Positions 54,001 through 63,903 of a stretch of 64,000 nucleotides of DNA are shown here, one piece after another. Within the stretch, counting starts at the first letter, position 1. Every line of letters begins with the position of its first letter. Position numbers and translations under genes: made by a program. The notes beneath the pieces are model-generated. The model was not told where the DNA came from. It did no database searches and was given only the letters and a program-made list of their open reading frames with translations. Origin of the DNA: Paenibacillus sp. FSL W8-0426 (GTDB lineage: Bacteria; Bacillota; Bacilli; Paenibacillales; Paenibacillaceae); NCBI RefSeq assembly GCF_037969725.1, contig NZ_CP150203.1, positions 2,806,001-2,870,000 on the forward strand. Direction: 5' to 3'.

Positions 54001-54311
54001 ACTGGGTATTTTTAATTTTGGCGGGGATTTTCGAAATGGTTGGCGTACTCATGATCAATAAATTCAACAAAGATCGGAATATGTTGTCCGTGATCTATAT
54101 GATTGCAGGATTTGGCTTGAGTTTCTTCTTCTTGTCCTTGGCGATGAAAACACTGCCGATGGGAACGGCGTACGCCGTCTGGACCGGCATCGGAGCATCG
54201 GGCGGAGCGATTCTTGGCATGATTTTTTATGGTGAACCGCGGAATGCAGCAAGGATTTTGTTCATCGCCATGGTGCTTGGGTCGGCGGTCGGATTGAAAT
54301 TGGTCAGTTGA
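53997..54311 (+). CDS. ykkD: SMR-family guanidinium exporter subunit (YkkD-like)
   Basis: The 104-residue protein has four transmembrane helices. The conserved Glu is in [11 protein letters not shown] (Glu13). The motif [32 protein letters not shown] is typical of Gdx/SugE-type SMR proteins. It is the partner of the preceding subunit, as the ATGA overlap shows. It is followed by a bidirectional terminator. Confidence 0.93.
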   Translation: MNWVFLILAGIFEMVGVLMINKFNKDRNMLSVIYMIAGFGLSFFFLSLAMKTLPMGTAYAVWTGIGASGGAILGMIFYGEPRNAARILFIAMVLGSAVGLKLVS

Positions 54312-54381
54312 TGAATGAGAGATAGTAGCAGCCACGAACCGTGGAAACCATATTCGTCATGCACCTAAAAGAACAAAACAC

Positions 54382-54422
54382 CCAAAAGAACCGGATGCCT
54401 CGGCATTCTGGTTCTTTTTGGC
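54382..54422. terminator. Bidirectional terminator between SMR pair and permease
   Basis: CCAAAAGAACCGGATGCC and GGCATTCTGGTTCTTTTTGG form a long stem, with A- and T-rich flanks that serve both convergent genes. Confidence 0.9.
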
Positions 54423-54460
54423 ATTTTCAGAGCACCTGGCATTTCACTTGCCTTGTGCGT

Positions 54461-55792
54461 TCACATCGCTTCTTCGATCTCAGCCAACGTGCTGCTTTTG
54501 GACGTAGATTTCAGCCGTTGATTTGCGTAGATCAGCAGACCCAACACGATCCAGCCGGTACCGAGCAGCAGAGAGGAAGCTTCGAGCCTGGTGATGAGAT
54601 ACAGGATGAAGGTTGCGCCTAATAAAGGGAAGAGCATGCGGACGATCCAGTCCTGAATGCTGCGTCTTTTCTCGCGAATAATGTAATGGCAGATGACGGA
54701 CAGATTCACGAACAGGAATGCGGTGAGCGCGCCGAAGCTGACAAACATGATCGCGGTTTCCAGGCTGATGAAGAGCGCCGCCAGCGAAATCAGGCTGACC
54801 AGCACGATATTGAACACGGGTGTGCGGAATTTGGGGTGGATCGAGCTGAATTTGCGCGGCAGCAGGGAGGATCTTCCCATCACGAACAACAGCCTGGAAA
54901 CCGTAGTCATGGACGACATGCCTTGTGCAAGCACGGAGAAGATGACGACAAAAGTAAAGATGGACGCAAGCGTTCCGCCGCCGATGGCCTGCATCAATTC
55001 GAAACCTGCGGAGTCCATATGGCTGAACGTGAAGGATGGGAGCATCTGTTGAATCAGATACGCGGTCGCAAAATACATGATGCCGGCAGCGCTGACGATG
55101 ATCAGAATGGCACGCGGAATCGTTTTTTCGGGGGTACGCGTTTCTTCCGCCATCGTGGTGATCGAGTCAAAACCGAGGAAAGAAAAGCAGACGAGCGATG
55201 CACCGGCCAATACGGCAGAGAGTGGGACGCCTTCGACGGAATTCAGGGGATTCAAGCCGGCAGTGATGCCTTGCGTCATCGCTTTATATACAAGAAAGGA
55301 ACAGAAGCCGGCAATGAAGACGATCTGCATGAGCACAAAAACTTTGTTGACGTTCGCTGACGTTTTGATGCCAATGATGTTGATCGTCATCACGACCAGC
55401 GTAAGCAGAACGATCCAGACGGAAGAAGGGATGGAAGGGAACTGCGCATGGAGGTTAATCCCGAACATGAGCACGGCCACGATGCAGGAGAACAGGTAAT
55501 CGAGCAGGATAACCCATCCGACCAAAAAGCCGATAAACGGATTCATCGCTTGACTTACGTAGGTGTAGGCAGAACCTGACACCGGGAACGCTTTGGCCAT
55601 CTGTCCGTAACTGGCCGCGGTAAACAGAATGGCGATAAACGCAAGCACGTAAGCGGCCAGCAGCATGCCCTGGGAACCTTCATGAAGCACGCCAAAGCTT
55701 GTGAAAAATATCATCGGGGACATCCATGCCAATCCCATCGTCACCACATGGCTTAAGGAGAGATTTCTTTTCAGTGTTAGTTTTTGTGACAT
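54461..55792 (-). CDS. APC-superfamily permease, candidate guanidine or amino acid importer
   Basis: The protein has 443 residues and about twelve transmembrane segments. It starts MSQKLTLKRNLSLSHVVTMGLAWMSPMIFFTSFG after GAAGGAGG; eight extra in-frame codons upstream are ignored. APC-family features include YGQMAKAFPVSGSAYTYVSQAMNPFIGFLVGWVILLDYL and SFLGFDSITTMAEETRTPEKTIPRAI (the ExTxxP motif of amino acid transporters). It is divergent from the guanidine-degradation operon, and each promoter carries a GlnR-type box. This suggests it imports guanidine or a related nitrogen compound under nitrogen limitation. No riboswitch precedes it. Confidence 0.85.
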   Translation of the reverse strand: MSQKLTLKRNLSLSHVVTMGLAWMSPMIFFTSFGVLHEGSQGMLLAAYVLAFIAILFTAASYGQMAKAFPVSGSAYTYVSQAMNPFIGFLVGWVILLDYLFSCIVAVLMFGINLHAQFPSIPSSVWIVLLTLVVMTINIIGIKTSANVNKVFVLMQIVFIAGFCSFLVYKAMTQGITAGLNPLNSVEGVPLSAVLAGASLVCFSFLGFDSITTMAEETRTPEKTIPRAILIIVSAAGIMYFATAYLIQQMLPSFTFSHMDSAGFELMQAIGGGTLASIFTFVVIFSVLAQGMSSMTTVSRLLFVMGRSSLLPRKFSSIHPKFRTPVFNIVLVSLISLAALFISLETAIMFVSFGALTAFLFVNLSVICHYIIREKRRSIQDWIVRMLFPLLGATFILYLITRLEASSLLLGTGWIVLGLLIYANQRLKSTSKSSTLAEIEEAM

Positions 55793-55838
55793 ATTAAAAC
55801 CTCCTTCAAAATTCATAACGAATCGATCGTTTTGTTCA

Positions 55839-55855
55839 TGTTATAACACTTCACA
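55839..55855. promoter_or_regulatory. GlnR/TnrA box over the permease promoter
   Basis: TGTTATAACACTTCACA is a perfect match to TGTNA-N7-TNACA. On the minus strand it overlaps a TATAAC -10 element about 50 bp before the permease start codon. Confidence 0.7.
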
Positions 55856-56009
55856 TTCTTGCAGGGCTTTTGTTAAAAATCAAGCCTTATTTTTCGCTAT
55901 AACCGAACGTTTGGTTATTTTCTTTAGTAGAATTTTCGCGGTTTTGAATAAAGGATGTGAAAAAACACAAGCCGAAAGACCTGTTCTTGAACTTTTTTCA
56001 AAAAAACTA

Positions 56010-56046
56010 TTGTGATTCATGATTTTACGTGTTAGTATTCATAACA
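56010..56046 (+). promoter_or_regulatory. Promoter and GlnR/TnrA box of the guanidine degradation operon
   Basis: TTGTGA (56010-56015), a 17-bp spacer and TAGTAT (56033-56038). The box TGTTAGTATTCATAACA (56030-56046) is a perfect TGTNA-N7-TNACA site covering the -10, the position expected for repression under nitrogen excess. Confidence 0.7.
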
Positions 56047-56057
56047 TGAATTGCATA

Positions 56058-56207
56058 AAATGTTTTCTAGGGTTCCGGGCCGCTAACGTCGGCCGACTGG
56101 TCCGAGAGAAAACGCATCAGGAATCCGATCTGATGTACACGGCGGGACAAAAGCCCGGGAGAATCGATCAAAGAGCGATCTTTGATGTTTCTCCCGGGCT
56201 TTTTTCT
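56058..56207 (+). ncRNA. Guanidine-I (ykkC) riboswitch 2 with terminator
   Basis: It has the same hallmarks as the first copy: TGTTTTCTAGGGTTCCG (56061-56077), GACTGGTCCGAGAGAAAAC, a variable stem GCATCAG-…-CTGATGT, ACGGCGGGACAAAAGCC, and a terminator with arms AAGCCCGGGAGA and TCTCCCGGGCTT (56151-56201) plus T-run. It controls the downstream carboxylase operon, so guanidine should induce its own degradation. Confidence 0.95.
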
Positions 56208-56233
56208 ATACTTTTTTTCAGGAGGAATGAACA

Positions 56234-56956
56234 ATGACAGTCCCATTCACAATGACATTGCAGCCTGGCGGCAAATGGTCCGCCCGCATAGGCCGAGGGA
56301 AGAACATTACCCTTAAGGCAACCGGAGAACGCGCCAATGTTGCGGCACTGCTGTTCCATACACTCGATCCGGCCGAGCGCTATAACATGCCAGATACGTT
56401 GAAAGCCCAGCACACCGCATTTTTGACAAGCGGCAACGTACTGATGAGCGATCAAGGCAGAGTGCTCGCTTCGATCACGGAGGATTCGGTCGGATGGCAT
56501 GATCCGTTATCCAGTTATACGACTCGGGAAGCTACGGACGAAAAATACGGAACGACAACATACCAGGCGCAGCGTAATGACTGGCTGCGAAACGGCGAAG
56601 AGAACTTCAGGGTAGAGCTGTTCCGCCATAACCTGTCGCCACGCGATATCGCGGTCCCGGTCAACTTTTTCTCCAAAGTGGTTTGCGAACGGGACGGCAC
56701 GATGCGATACACGGCTCAGGAAACATCTGGCCGGTCGGTTACGCTCCGCACGGAGATGGATATTTTGCTGGTTCTATCGAATACGCCGCATCCGCTTGAT
56801 CCTTCAGATCAATATCCGGATGCAAGCATCATCGTTACCGTGACCGACGCCGAACCTGTATCGGAACTTGATCCATGCGTACTTCATTGCGGCGAAAACC
56901 GCAGAGCCTTCGAAAATACATGGAATGCCTATGCATTGATGAAAGGGGTCAACTAA
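56234..56956 (+). CDS. DUF1989 protein (urea carboxylase-associated family), candidate carboxyguanidine deiminase subunit
   Basis: The protein has 240 residues. The DUF1989/UCA2-type fold is indicated by [58 protein letters not shown] and [12 protein letters not shown]. It is encoded directly behind the guanidine-I riboswitch and one base before a second DUF1989 gene. Published work on guanidine degradation assigns paired DUF1989 proteins as carboxyguanidine deiminase (CgdAB), which makes allophanate. RBS GGAGGA precedes the ATG. Which of the two corresponds to which subunit is not determined. Confidence 0.88.
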   Translation: MTVPFTMTLQPGGKWSARIGRGKNITLKATGERANVAALLFHTLDPAERYNMPDTLKAQHTAFLTSGNVLMSDQGRVLASITEDSVGWHDPLSSYTTREATDEKYGTTTYQAQRNDWLRNGEENFRVELFRHNLSPRDIAVPVNFFSKVVCERDGTMRYTAQETSGRSVTLRTEMDILLVLSNTPHPLDPSDQYPDASIIVTVTDAEPVSELDPCVLHCGENRRAFENTWNAYALMKGVN

Positions 56957-56957
56957 T

Positions 56958-57626
56958 ATGAGCACATTTCAACCTGTACAAAGCGAGATGCGCACCGAAA
57001 ACGCCATCTACGAACATATCATTCCAGCAGGAGACGGTTGGCTGCATGATCTGCTGCCAGGACAAACGCTGCGCATCGTTGATATGGAAGGCAATCAAGC
57101 GGTGGATACGCTGTTTTATTCCACGTCAGACCCGTCCGACCACTACAGCGCGGTGCGGACGATTACCCAACAGGGCAATCTGTACTTGACCACAGGTTCG
57201 ACGCTGCTCGCCGAATCGGGCCAGGCACTGCTCCGAATTACAGCCGATACCTGCGGCAGGCATGATACGATCGGCGGCGCTTGTTCGGCACAGAGCAACA
57301 CGGTGCGTTATGCGCACGATACACTTCCGATGCATAACTGCCGCGATACGTTTATGCTGATGCTTTCCCGGCGGGAGGAATATACGAAGCGGGACTTGGC
57401 GCCAAACGTCAATTTCTTCATGAATGTTCCGGTCACGCCGGAAGGCGAGCTGACGTTTGCCGACGGCATTTCCGCACCTGGCCGTTACGTGGAATTGCTG
57501 GCTCTGGCTCCGGTCACCGTGCTGATCAGCAACTGTCCGCAATTGAACAATCCATGCAATGCCTATAACCCTACTCCAGCCAAAGTGCTTGTATGGGATG
57601 CAGAAGGAGTGAACGCGCATGTTTAA
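56958..57626 (+). CDS. DUF1989 protein (urea carboxylase-associated family), second carboxyguanidine deiminase subunit
   Basis: The protein has 222 residues. UCA1-type motifs are [69 protein letters not shown] and [15 protein letters not shown]. The conserved Cys, His and Asp residues could bind a metal and catalyse deimination. It overlaps the carboxylase start by 8 bp. It is paired with the preceding DUF1989 protein; both are probably needed. Confidence 0.88.
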   Translation: MSTFQPVQSEMRTENAIYEHIIPAGDGWLHDLLPGQTLRIVDMEGNQAVDTLFYSTSDPSDHYSAVRTITQQGNLYLTTGSTLLAESGQALLRITADTCGRHDTIGGACSAQSNTVRYAHDTLPMHNCRDTFMLMLSRREEYTKRDLAPNVNFFMNVPVTPEGELTFADGISAPGRYVELLALAPVTVLISNCPQLNNPCNAYNPTPAKVLVWDAEGVNAHV

Positions 57627-60600
57627 AAAAGTACTCATTGCCAACCGCGGTGCCATTGCGGTGCGCATCATGCGGACGTTGCGCCGGATGGGCGTATCCA
57701 GCGCAGCCATTTACACCAAAGCGGACCGGGACAGCCTCCATGTGGAACATGCAGACGAGGCGATCCTGATCGGGGAAGGTCCGGCCAGAGAGAGCTACGT
57801 GAACGCCGAATTGGTTCTGCAGACGGCCATCGAGGCTGGTGCAGACGCCATTCATCCGGGATACGGGTTTCTGAGCGAAAATGCGGCATTTGCGAGAGCG
57901 TGCGCAGAGAAGGGCATCGCCTTCATCGGGCCATCCCCCGAACATATTGAGCTGTTCGGCTTGAAGCATACGGCACGGGCGATGGCCGCGGAAGCAGGCG
58001 TACCGCTGCTGCCCGGCACGGAATTGATGAACACGCTGGAGGAAGCGGTTCAAGAAGCGGACCAAATCGGTTATCCGGTCATGCTGAAATCGACGGCAGG
58101 CGGCGGCGGAATCGGAATGCGGGGCTGCGAGCATGAAGAAGCGCTGAGGGAAGCTTTCGAATCGGTATCGCGCCTCGCGGCGGCCCATTTCAACGACGGC
58201 GGCGTTTTTCTGGAAAAGTACATCGCTCGCGCACGTCATGTCGAGGTTCAAATTTTCGGTATCGGCAGCGGCGAAGCGTTTGCATTGGGAGAACGCGACT
58301 GTTCCGTGCAGCGCCGCAACCAGAAAATCATTGAAGAGACCCCGGCACCGTGCCTGCCTGACGATGTCCGGAAAGAGATGCATGAGTGCGCGCGCAGGCT
58401 GGCGATGTCGGCAGGGTATCGCAATGCGGGAACGGTGGAGTTTCTTTACGATCCGGATGAGGAGCGTTTCTATTTCCTTGAGGTGAACACGAGGCTTCAG
58501 GTAGAGCACGGCGTGACGGAAGAAGTGCTTGGCATTGATTTGGTCGAATGGATGGTCAAAGAAGCGGCCAATGAATGCGGTTCGCTGAATGTGTCTGTAC
58601 CTGCGCCGACAGGTCATAGTTTGCAGGTGCGGTTGTACGCAGAGGATTGCATGAACGAGTTCCGGCCAAGCGATGGACGCATCGATGCCATCCATTGGCC
58701 TGAAGGGGTGCGGATCGAGAGTTGGATTCAGCCGGGGTTACATGTAACGACGCTGTATGATCCAATGCTGGCGAAATTGATCGTGCGTGCCGAGACGCGG
58801 AGCGAAGCCATTGCCAAGATGAAAGTCGCGCTGCAGCAGCTCCGCGTGTACGGCGTGACCACCAATCAGTCATATATTGAAGCGTTCCTGGATAACGATG
58901 CATTCGCAAGCGGAACGGTGCATACCCGAATGCTTTCCGGCTTTAAACCGATGGAGCATGCGATCGAAGTGCTCGATGGCGGCGTACAGACTACCGTGCA
59001 GGATAGCCCGGGCAGAATCGGGTACTGGGATATCGGAGTGCCGCCATCCGGCCCGATGGATCAGCTTGCTTTTCGCATCGGCAACCGGCTGCTGGGCAAT
59101 GAAGAACAAGCGGCCGGACTGGAGATGACGCTTCGCGGGGGATCATACCGTTTCAGGGATGAGCTCACTTTTTGTTTGACAGGTGCAAATATGAATGCCG
59201 AGCTGGATGGCGTCATTGTTGAACCCTATTCACCGATCACTGCCTCTCCTGGCGCAGTGCTGACCTTGGGCGAGGCCAAACAAGGGATGCGGACATATCT
59301 GCTCGTAGCCGGAGGACTTGACATGCCGCTTACGCTCGGGAGTGCGGCGACGTTTACGCTGGGAGGCTTCGGCGGACATGGAGGCAGTGCGCTGCGGACC
59401 GGAGCCGTCCTTCGGGTGGGCAAAGCCAAAGGAAGCCCGCTTGCTCCGCTTGCAGCGGATCGCAGACCCGAGTATAGCAATGAATGGACGATTGGCGTCA
59501 TCCCGGGTCCGCATTGCACCGACGAGTACGTTCTGCCCGCGTATCTTGGCCAGTTGACCGAGACAACATGGGAAGTGCATTTCAACAGCTCCAGAACCGG
59601 CGTCCGCCTGATCGGCCCGGCTCCGCTGTGGGCGAGAACCGATGGTGGGGACGCCGGACTGCATCCGTCCAACATTCATGATAACGCGTATGCCGTCGGC
59701 GCGCTGGATTTGACGGGCGACATGCCGATCCTGCTCGGACCGGACGGGCCGAGTCTCGGCGGATTTGTCTGTCCCGTAACGACGGCGACCGCAGAACTAT
59801 GGAAGCTGGGTCAATTAAGCCCTGGCGACAAGGTTCGTTTCAAGTTGATCACCGTCGAAGAAGCAGAACGGCTCAGAGCGGAGCAAGAGGAGTATGTGCA
59901 ACAGCTTGACGTTCAACCATTGCTGCCAGCGCTGCCCGAAACGTCCAGGGGCGATTACATGCCGATCCTGGCCCAAGCGACGGAAGGCAGACGTTTTGCC
60001 ATCGCCATCCGCTGCTCCGGCGACGAGAACATCCTCGTGGAATACGGGGAGCGGGAGTTGAATCTGCTGTATCGTTTCCAGGCGTACGTGCTTATGGAAG
60101 CCATCAAATCTAGTGGAAACATTCCGTTCATCGAGCTGACTCCCGGCATCCGATCGCTGCAAATCCATCTCGATGCGTCCCGTATGTCCGTTAAAGAAGC
60201 GGCTGCATTGGTGATGGAGTTGGACTTGCAGCTTCCGGAGCTGGAAACGATCGAAGTGCCTTCACGGATCGTCAAACTGCCGCTCTCCTGGGATGATCCG
60301 GCGACGCGTCTCGCCATTGAGCGTTACCAGCAAAACGTTAGACCGGATGCGCCGTGGTGCCCGAGCAATCTGGAATTTATCCGGCGCATGAACGGGCTGG
60401 GTTCATTGGAGGAAGTTGCCGAAATTGTGTTTAATGCTTCGTATCTCGTCATGGGGCTCGGCGACGTGTATCTCGGAGCACCGGTTGCAGTGCCGCTGGA
60501 CCCCCGCCACCGGCTCGTGACGACTAAGTATAACCCTGCGCGCACGTGGACGCCGGAAAACGCCGTAGGCATCGGCGGCGCATATCTTTGCGTATACGGG

Positions 60601-61233
60601 ATGGAAGGTCCGGGCGGATATCAATTCGTCGGTCGTACGGTGCAGATGTGGAACACGTTCAGAGAGACGAACCATTTTGAAGCAGGAAAGCCTTGGTTGC
60701 TGCAATTTTTCGATCAGCTTCAATTCTATCCGGTGTCGGAAGCGGAGCTTCTGAAGATGCGCGAAGAATTTCCGCGTGGCGGCTTTGCCGTCGAGGTGGA
60801 GGAGACCACGTTCCATTTGGGCACGTACCTGGAATGGTTGAACTCGATCGCCGAGGAATCAGGCAGCTTCCGTAAGCAGCAGCAGAGCGCATTCCAGGCC
60901 GAACGGAACTATTGGAAGGAGCTTGGCATTGCCGAATACGTCTCCGAGCCTGAAGCCGCGGCTGCGCTGGAAGAGGTAGAGATGCCTGAGGGCAGTCTCG
61001 GCATGAGCAGTTCCATGTCGGGCAGCGTGTGGAAGGTGTTGGTCGAGCCAGGCCAAGAGGTTCGTAAAGGCGACACTATTATAATAGAAGAAAGTATGAA
61101 AATGGAGTTCCCACAGCTGGCTCCGGCAGATGGAGTTATTGCTTCGATCTACGTTTCGCCAGGGGATCAGATCAAGTCGGGAGACTGGATTGCGGCGATC
61201 ATTCCGGCGATCAAGGAGGAGGTTGTGCGATGA
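57619..61233 (+). CDS. Biotin-dependent urea-carboxylase-family enzyme, probable guanidine carboxylase
   Basis: The protein has 1204 residues. It contains biotin carboxylase domains (N, about 1-110; ATP-grasp, about 112-325; C, about 335-445), a carboxyltransferase region made of AHS2 (about 450-740) and AHS1 (about 770-990), and a C-terminal biotinyl domain with Lys1161 in EESMKMEFP. It carboxylates urea or guanidine at the expense of ATP. The guanidine riboswitch and two deiminase-type neighbours favour guanidine, giving carboxyguanidine. Asn939, in IVFNASYLV ahead of [10 protein letters not shown], stands where I recall urea carboxylases having Asp; this would fit guanidine specificity but needs alignment. 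AGAAGGAG precedes the ATG. Confidence 0.93.
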   Translation: MFKKVLIANRGAIAVRIMRTLRRMGVSSAAIYTKADRDSLHVEHADEAILIGEGPARESYVNAELVLQTAIEAGADAIHPGYGFLSENAAFARACAEKGIAFIGPSPEHIELFGLKHTARAMAAEAGVPLLPGTELMNTLEEAVQEADQIGYPVMLKSTAGGGGIGMRGCEHEEALREAFESVSRLAAAHFNDGGVFLEKYIARARHVEVQIFGIGSGEAFALGERDCSVQRRNQKIIEETPAPCLPDDVRKEMHECARRLAMSAGYRNAGTVEFLYDPDEERFYFLEVNTRLQVEHGVTEEVLGIDLVEWMVKEAANECGSLNVSVPAPTGHSLQVRLYAEDCMNEFRPSDGRIDAIHWPEGVRIESWIQPGLHVTTLYDPMLAKLIVRAETRSEAIAKMKVALQQLRVYGVTTNQSYIEAFLDNDAFASGTVHTRMLSGFKPMEHAIEVLDGGVQTTVQDSPGRIGYWDIGVPPSGPMDQLAFRIGNRLLGNEEQAAGLEMTLRGGSYRFRDELTFCLTGANMNAELDGVIVEPYSPITASPGAVLTLGEAKQGMRTYLLVAGGLDMPLTLGSAATFTLGGFGGHGGSALRTGAVLRVGKAKGSPLAPLAADRRPEYSNEWTIGVIPGPHCTDEYVLPAYLGQLTETTWEVHFNSSRTGVRLIGPAPLWARTDGGDAGLHPSNIHDNAYAVGALDLTGDMPILLGPDGPSLGGFVCPVTTATAELWKLGQLSPGDKVRFKLITVEEAERLRAEQEEYVQQLDVQPLLPALPETSRGDYMPILAQATEGRRFAIAIRCSGDENILVEYGERELNLLYRFQAYVLMEAIKSSGNIPFIELTPGIRSLQIHLDASRMSVKEAAALVMELDLQLPELETIEVPSRIVKLPLSWDDPATRLAIERYQQNVRPDAPWCPSNLEFIRRMNGLGSLEEVAEIVFNASYLVMGLGDVYLGAPVAVPLDPRHRLVTTKYNPARTWTPENAVGIGGAYLCVYGMEGPGGYQFVGRTVQMWNTFRETNHFEAGKPWLLQFFDQLQFYPVSEAELLKMREEFPRGGFAVEVEETTFHLGTYLEWLNSIAEESGSFRKQQQSAFQAERNYWKELGIAEYVSEPEAAAALEEVEMPEGSLGMSSSMSGSVWKVLVEPGQEVRKGDTIIIEESMKMEFPQLAPADGVIASIYVSPGDQIKSGDWIAAIIPAIKEEVVR

Positions 61234-62981
61234 CGATCAATGCCGTTCCGAAAAAGATGACCATCGATGCGCTTCGTACCGGTTATCTCCGTGGCAGCTT
61301 CACGCCTTCGGAGGTGGTGGAGAGCATCATCAGGCGGGCAAGCGATACGGAAGATGATCATGTCTGGATCACGCCGCCGTCGATGGAGTTGATTGCCCCA
61401 TATCTGAACAATATTCAACATTTGTCCATCGCCGATTATCCGCTGTGGGGCATCCCGTTTGCCATCAAAGACAATATTGAAGTGCAGGGCTGGCCCGTGA
61501 CGGCAGGTTGTCCCGAGTATGAGCGCGAGTCGGAGCGGCATGCAGCTGTCGTGGAAAGATTGGTCGCTGCCGGCGCCATCCCGGTCGGCAAAACCAACCT
61601 CGACCAGTTCGCCACAGGGCTTGTAGGTACAAGAAGCCCATATGGTGAAACGCATAACGCTTTGCGGCCTGAGCTCATCAGCGGAGGATCAAGCTCGGGT
61701 TCGGCGGTAGCCGTGGCTCTGGGGCAGGCAGCTTTCGCGCTCGGCACCGATACCGCCGGTTCGGGCAGGGTGCCAGCCGCACTCCACGGTCTTGTCGGGT
61801 ACAAACCGGCTGTAGGGGCATGGCCTTCCACCGGTTTGGTGCCCGCATGCCGGAGCATCGACTGCATCACCGTTTTTGCGCATGCGCTCGGAGATGCCGT
61901 CGCCGTCGATGGCGTGGTGCGGGGGCCGCATCCCGAAGATGCTTTCTCGAAAGCGCGCCCTCTTGGGCCGTCCCGCGCACCTGCCAGATGGTTGTTTCCC
62001 AAAGGCGACCTGACGTTTTTCGGCCCGTTTGCCGAAGCGTATGAAGCGGCCTGGAAAGGGGCGAAACAAACCTTGCTGCAGTCAGGGATCAGCGTGGAGG
62101 AGGTCGATGTGTCCCTGCTGCAAGAGGCTGCTGCGCTTCTGTATGAAGGACCGCTCGTCGCTGAACGGTGGGCGGATTTGGAGTCGTTTGTGCAGGCGCA
62201 TCCCGGAGCCTTGTTTCCCGTAACCGAAGATATATTGCGCACAGGCGGCAAAACGGAATTTACGGCAGCTTCGCTGTTCCGGGCGCAGCACCGTCTGGCC
62301 GAGATTCGCCGCAGCACGGAAGTTTTGCTGAAAGATGCCGTCCTTGTCCTGCCCACATGTGGAGGAACGTGGACGAGGGCACAAGTGCGGCAGGACCCGA
62401 TTCGAACGAACAGCCTAATGGGGCTGTATACGAATCATTGCAACCTGCTCGATTTAAGCGCCGTTGCTGTTCCAGCAGGAGATGCGGCAGAACATCTGCC
62501 GTTTGGACTGACGCTGTTTACGCTGCCGGATCAGGAAGCGGTTATGGTAGAAGCTGCAAAATGGGTGGAGCGGAGCCAAGAACGCATGTTGGTGGCCGTT
62601 TGCGGGCTGCATATGAGAGGTATGGCGCTGGAACCTCAGATGACCGGGCTGGGGGCTTATTTTGTGGAAGAGGCGCGGACTGCACCGGAATATCGCTTGT
62701 ATCGATTGGATACGCATCCGGCCAAGCCTGGCTTGGTTCATGTGCTTGAAGAGGGCGAATCCATCGCATTGGAGCTGTGGAGCATGCCGATTTCCTCTTT
62801 TGGCCTTTTCACGGCAGCCATTCCCGCCCCGCTCGGTATCGGCAAAATCCGGTTGCAGGACGGCAGAGTTGTGTCCGGTTTTAGTTGTGAAGCCTCGGCT
62901 GCACCAGAGGGCGTGGATATCACGTCCATGGGTGGATGGAGGAACGCGGAAGCGAATAACACTGTCTCGCATACAAGCTAA
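61230..62981 (+). CDS. atzF: Allophanate hydrolase
   Basis: The protein has 583 residues. The amidase-signature domain (about 1-450) carries the triad Lys80 (FAIKDNIE), cis-Ser154 (GGSSSGSA) and Ser178 (DTAGSGRVPAA). A C-terminal AtzF-type domain (about 465-583) starts LLVAVCGLHMRGMALEPQM. It splits allophanate to ammonia and CO2, the last step of both urea-carboxylase and guanidine-carboxylase pathways. It overlaps the carboxylase stop by 4 bp (ATGA), so it is translationally coupled, and is the last gene of the operon. Confidence 0.94.
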   Translation: MTINAVPKKMTIDALRTGYLRGSFTPSEVVESIIRRASDTEDDHVWITPPSMELIAPYLNNIQHLSIADYPLWGIPFAIKDNIEVQGWPVTAGCPEYERESERHAAVVERLVAAGAIPVGKTNLDQFATGLVGTRSPYGETHNALRPELISGGSSSGSAVAVALGQAAFALGTDTAGSGRVPAALHGLVGYKPAVGAWPSTGLVPACRSIDCITVFAHALGDAVAVDGVVRGPHPEDAFSKARPLGPSRAPARWLFPKGDLTFFGPFAEAYEAAWKGAKQTLLQSGISVEEVDVSLLQEAAALLYEGPLVAERWADLESFVQAHPGALFPVTEDILRTGGKTEFTAASLFRAQHRLAEIRRSTEVLLKDAVLVLPTCGGTWTRAQVRQDPIRTNSLMGLYTNHCNLLDLSAVAVPAGDAAEHLPFGLTLFTLPDQEAVMVEAAKWVERSQERMLVAVCGLHMRGMALEPQMTGLGAYFVEEARTAPEYRLYRLDTHPAKPGLVHVLEEGESIALELWSMPISSFGLFTAAIPAPLGIGKIRLQDGRVVSGFSCEASAAPEGVDITSMGGWRNAEANNTVSHTS

Positions 62982-62991
62982 ACACGATAAC

Positions 62992-63025
62992 GAAGCGGCT
63001 GATCCTAAGGATCGCCGCTTTTTCG
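62992..63025 (+). terminator. Terminator of the guanidine degradation operon
   Basis: GAAGCGGCTGATCC-TAA-GGATCGCCGCTT followed by TTTCG; a long stem with one internal mismatch. Confidence 0.88.
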
Positions 63026-63137
63026 TCGTCCGTAAAATTTTTACATAAGCCATATACAGAATTCATAAAATTCCACAAAACCTTTTATATACTTAATTTG
63101 CTTGTTACAACGGACAAAGGACCAGGTGGTAGACAAC

Positions 63138-63677
63138 ATGTTAAAAAAACGGGATTTGCATGAATGTCATTCATTGTACAGTTTATTGACGGACCCCGCA
63201 GTTTCTCCCTACGTTCGTTATCAATGCCAATCAGTGGAAGAATACTTATTTCTGACCAAACAATTGATCGCCGAAGAAGAACAGCATACGGTCATTTCAC
63301 GCACCATCCTGAATGAAGCCGGTCTGCCGATCGGAACCATTGATTTGTATCAGATCGTAAATAACACCGGGTTCCTGGCCACGTGGATCGGGGCGCCGTA
63401 TTTTGGAACCGGGTACAGCCAGAGAGCAAAATCTGCCTTCTTTGTTGAATTGTTTCTCAAACATGCGATTGAAACGATATTTTTAAAGATTCGCAAGCAA
63501 AACATTCGATCCAGCAAAGCAGCCCAAAAACTGCCGTATGTCAGATTAGCCAATGAATTGTTTCACGAAGTATACCAATCGGTTAATGCCGGAGAACCAA
63601 TCTATGATCTGTACTATGTGGAACGGTCCGCCTTTATGGAGAGCCATATCGATCTGCACCAAGTGGTGGCAACGTAG
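63138..63677 (+). CDS. GNAT-family acetyltransferase-like protein
   Basis: The protein has 179 residues from the ATG behind CCAGGTGG. GNAT-type features: LLTDPAVSPYVRYQCQSVEEYLFLTKQLI near the N-terminus, the beta-strand pair ISRTILNEAGLPIGTIDLYQI, and WIGAPYFGTGYSQRAKSAFFVELF as the acetyl-CoA binding turn (G-x-G-x-x-Q/R-A variant). The segment IRKQNIRSSKAAQKLPYVR is typical for RimJ-like members. The substrate is unknown. A shorter RBS and the TTG 36 bp earlier leave some doubt about the start. Confidence 0.8.
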   Translation: MLKKRDLHECHSLYSLLTDPAVSPYVRYQCQSVEEYLFLTKQLIAEEEQHTVISRTILNEAGLPIGTIDLYQIVNNTGFLATWIGAPYFGTGYSQRAKSAFFVELFLKHAIETIFLKIRKQNIRSSKAAQKLPYVRLANELFHEVYQSVNAGEPIYDLYYVERSAFMESHIDLHQVVAT

Positions 63678-63774
63678 CAACAGACATGAAAAGGAACTCG
63701 CCATGATTCTGTATGGAGACTTGTTGGTTCAATGAATATAGTTTGTGCTATCAAAACAAAACGTTTGAAACGAT

Positions 63775-63818
63775 AAAGGTTATCTTTTGCCTATCAGGCT
63801 AAAGTATGACCTTTTTTT
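63775..63818. terminator. Terminator between the acetyltransferase gene and the next gene
   Basis: AAAGGTTAT pairs with ATGACCTTT and encloses an inner hairpin (TGCCTATCAGGC); T7 follows on the plus strand. Confidence 0.8.
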
Positions 63819-63903
63819 GATGGACAGGCTCTGTTAAAGGTTTATAATTGACCATTATTGTAAAACTGTCTTGGTGATAAGGCTGTATTATGAGCTATTG
63901 AAT

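Noticed and set aside
57571..58695. 374-codon open frame antisense to the carboxylase gene
   Set aside because: Antisense shadow of a well-supported gene; Arg/His-rich low-quality protein without an RBS.
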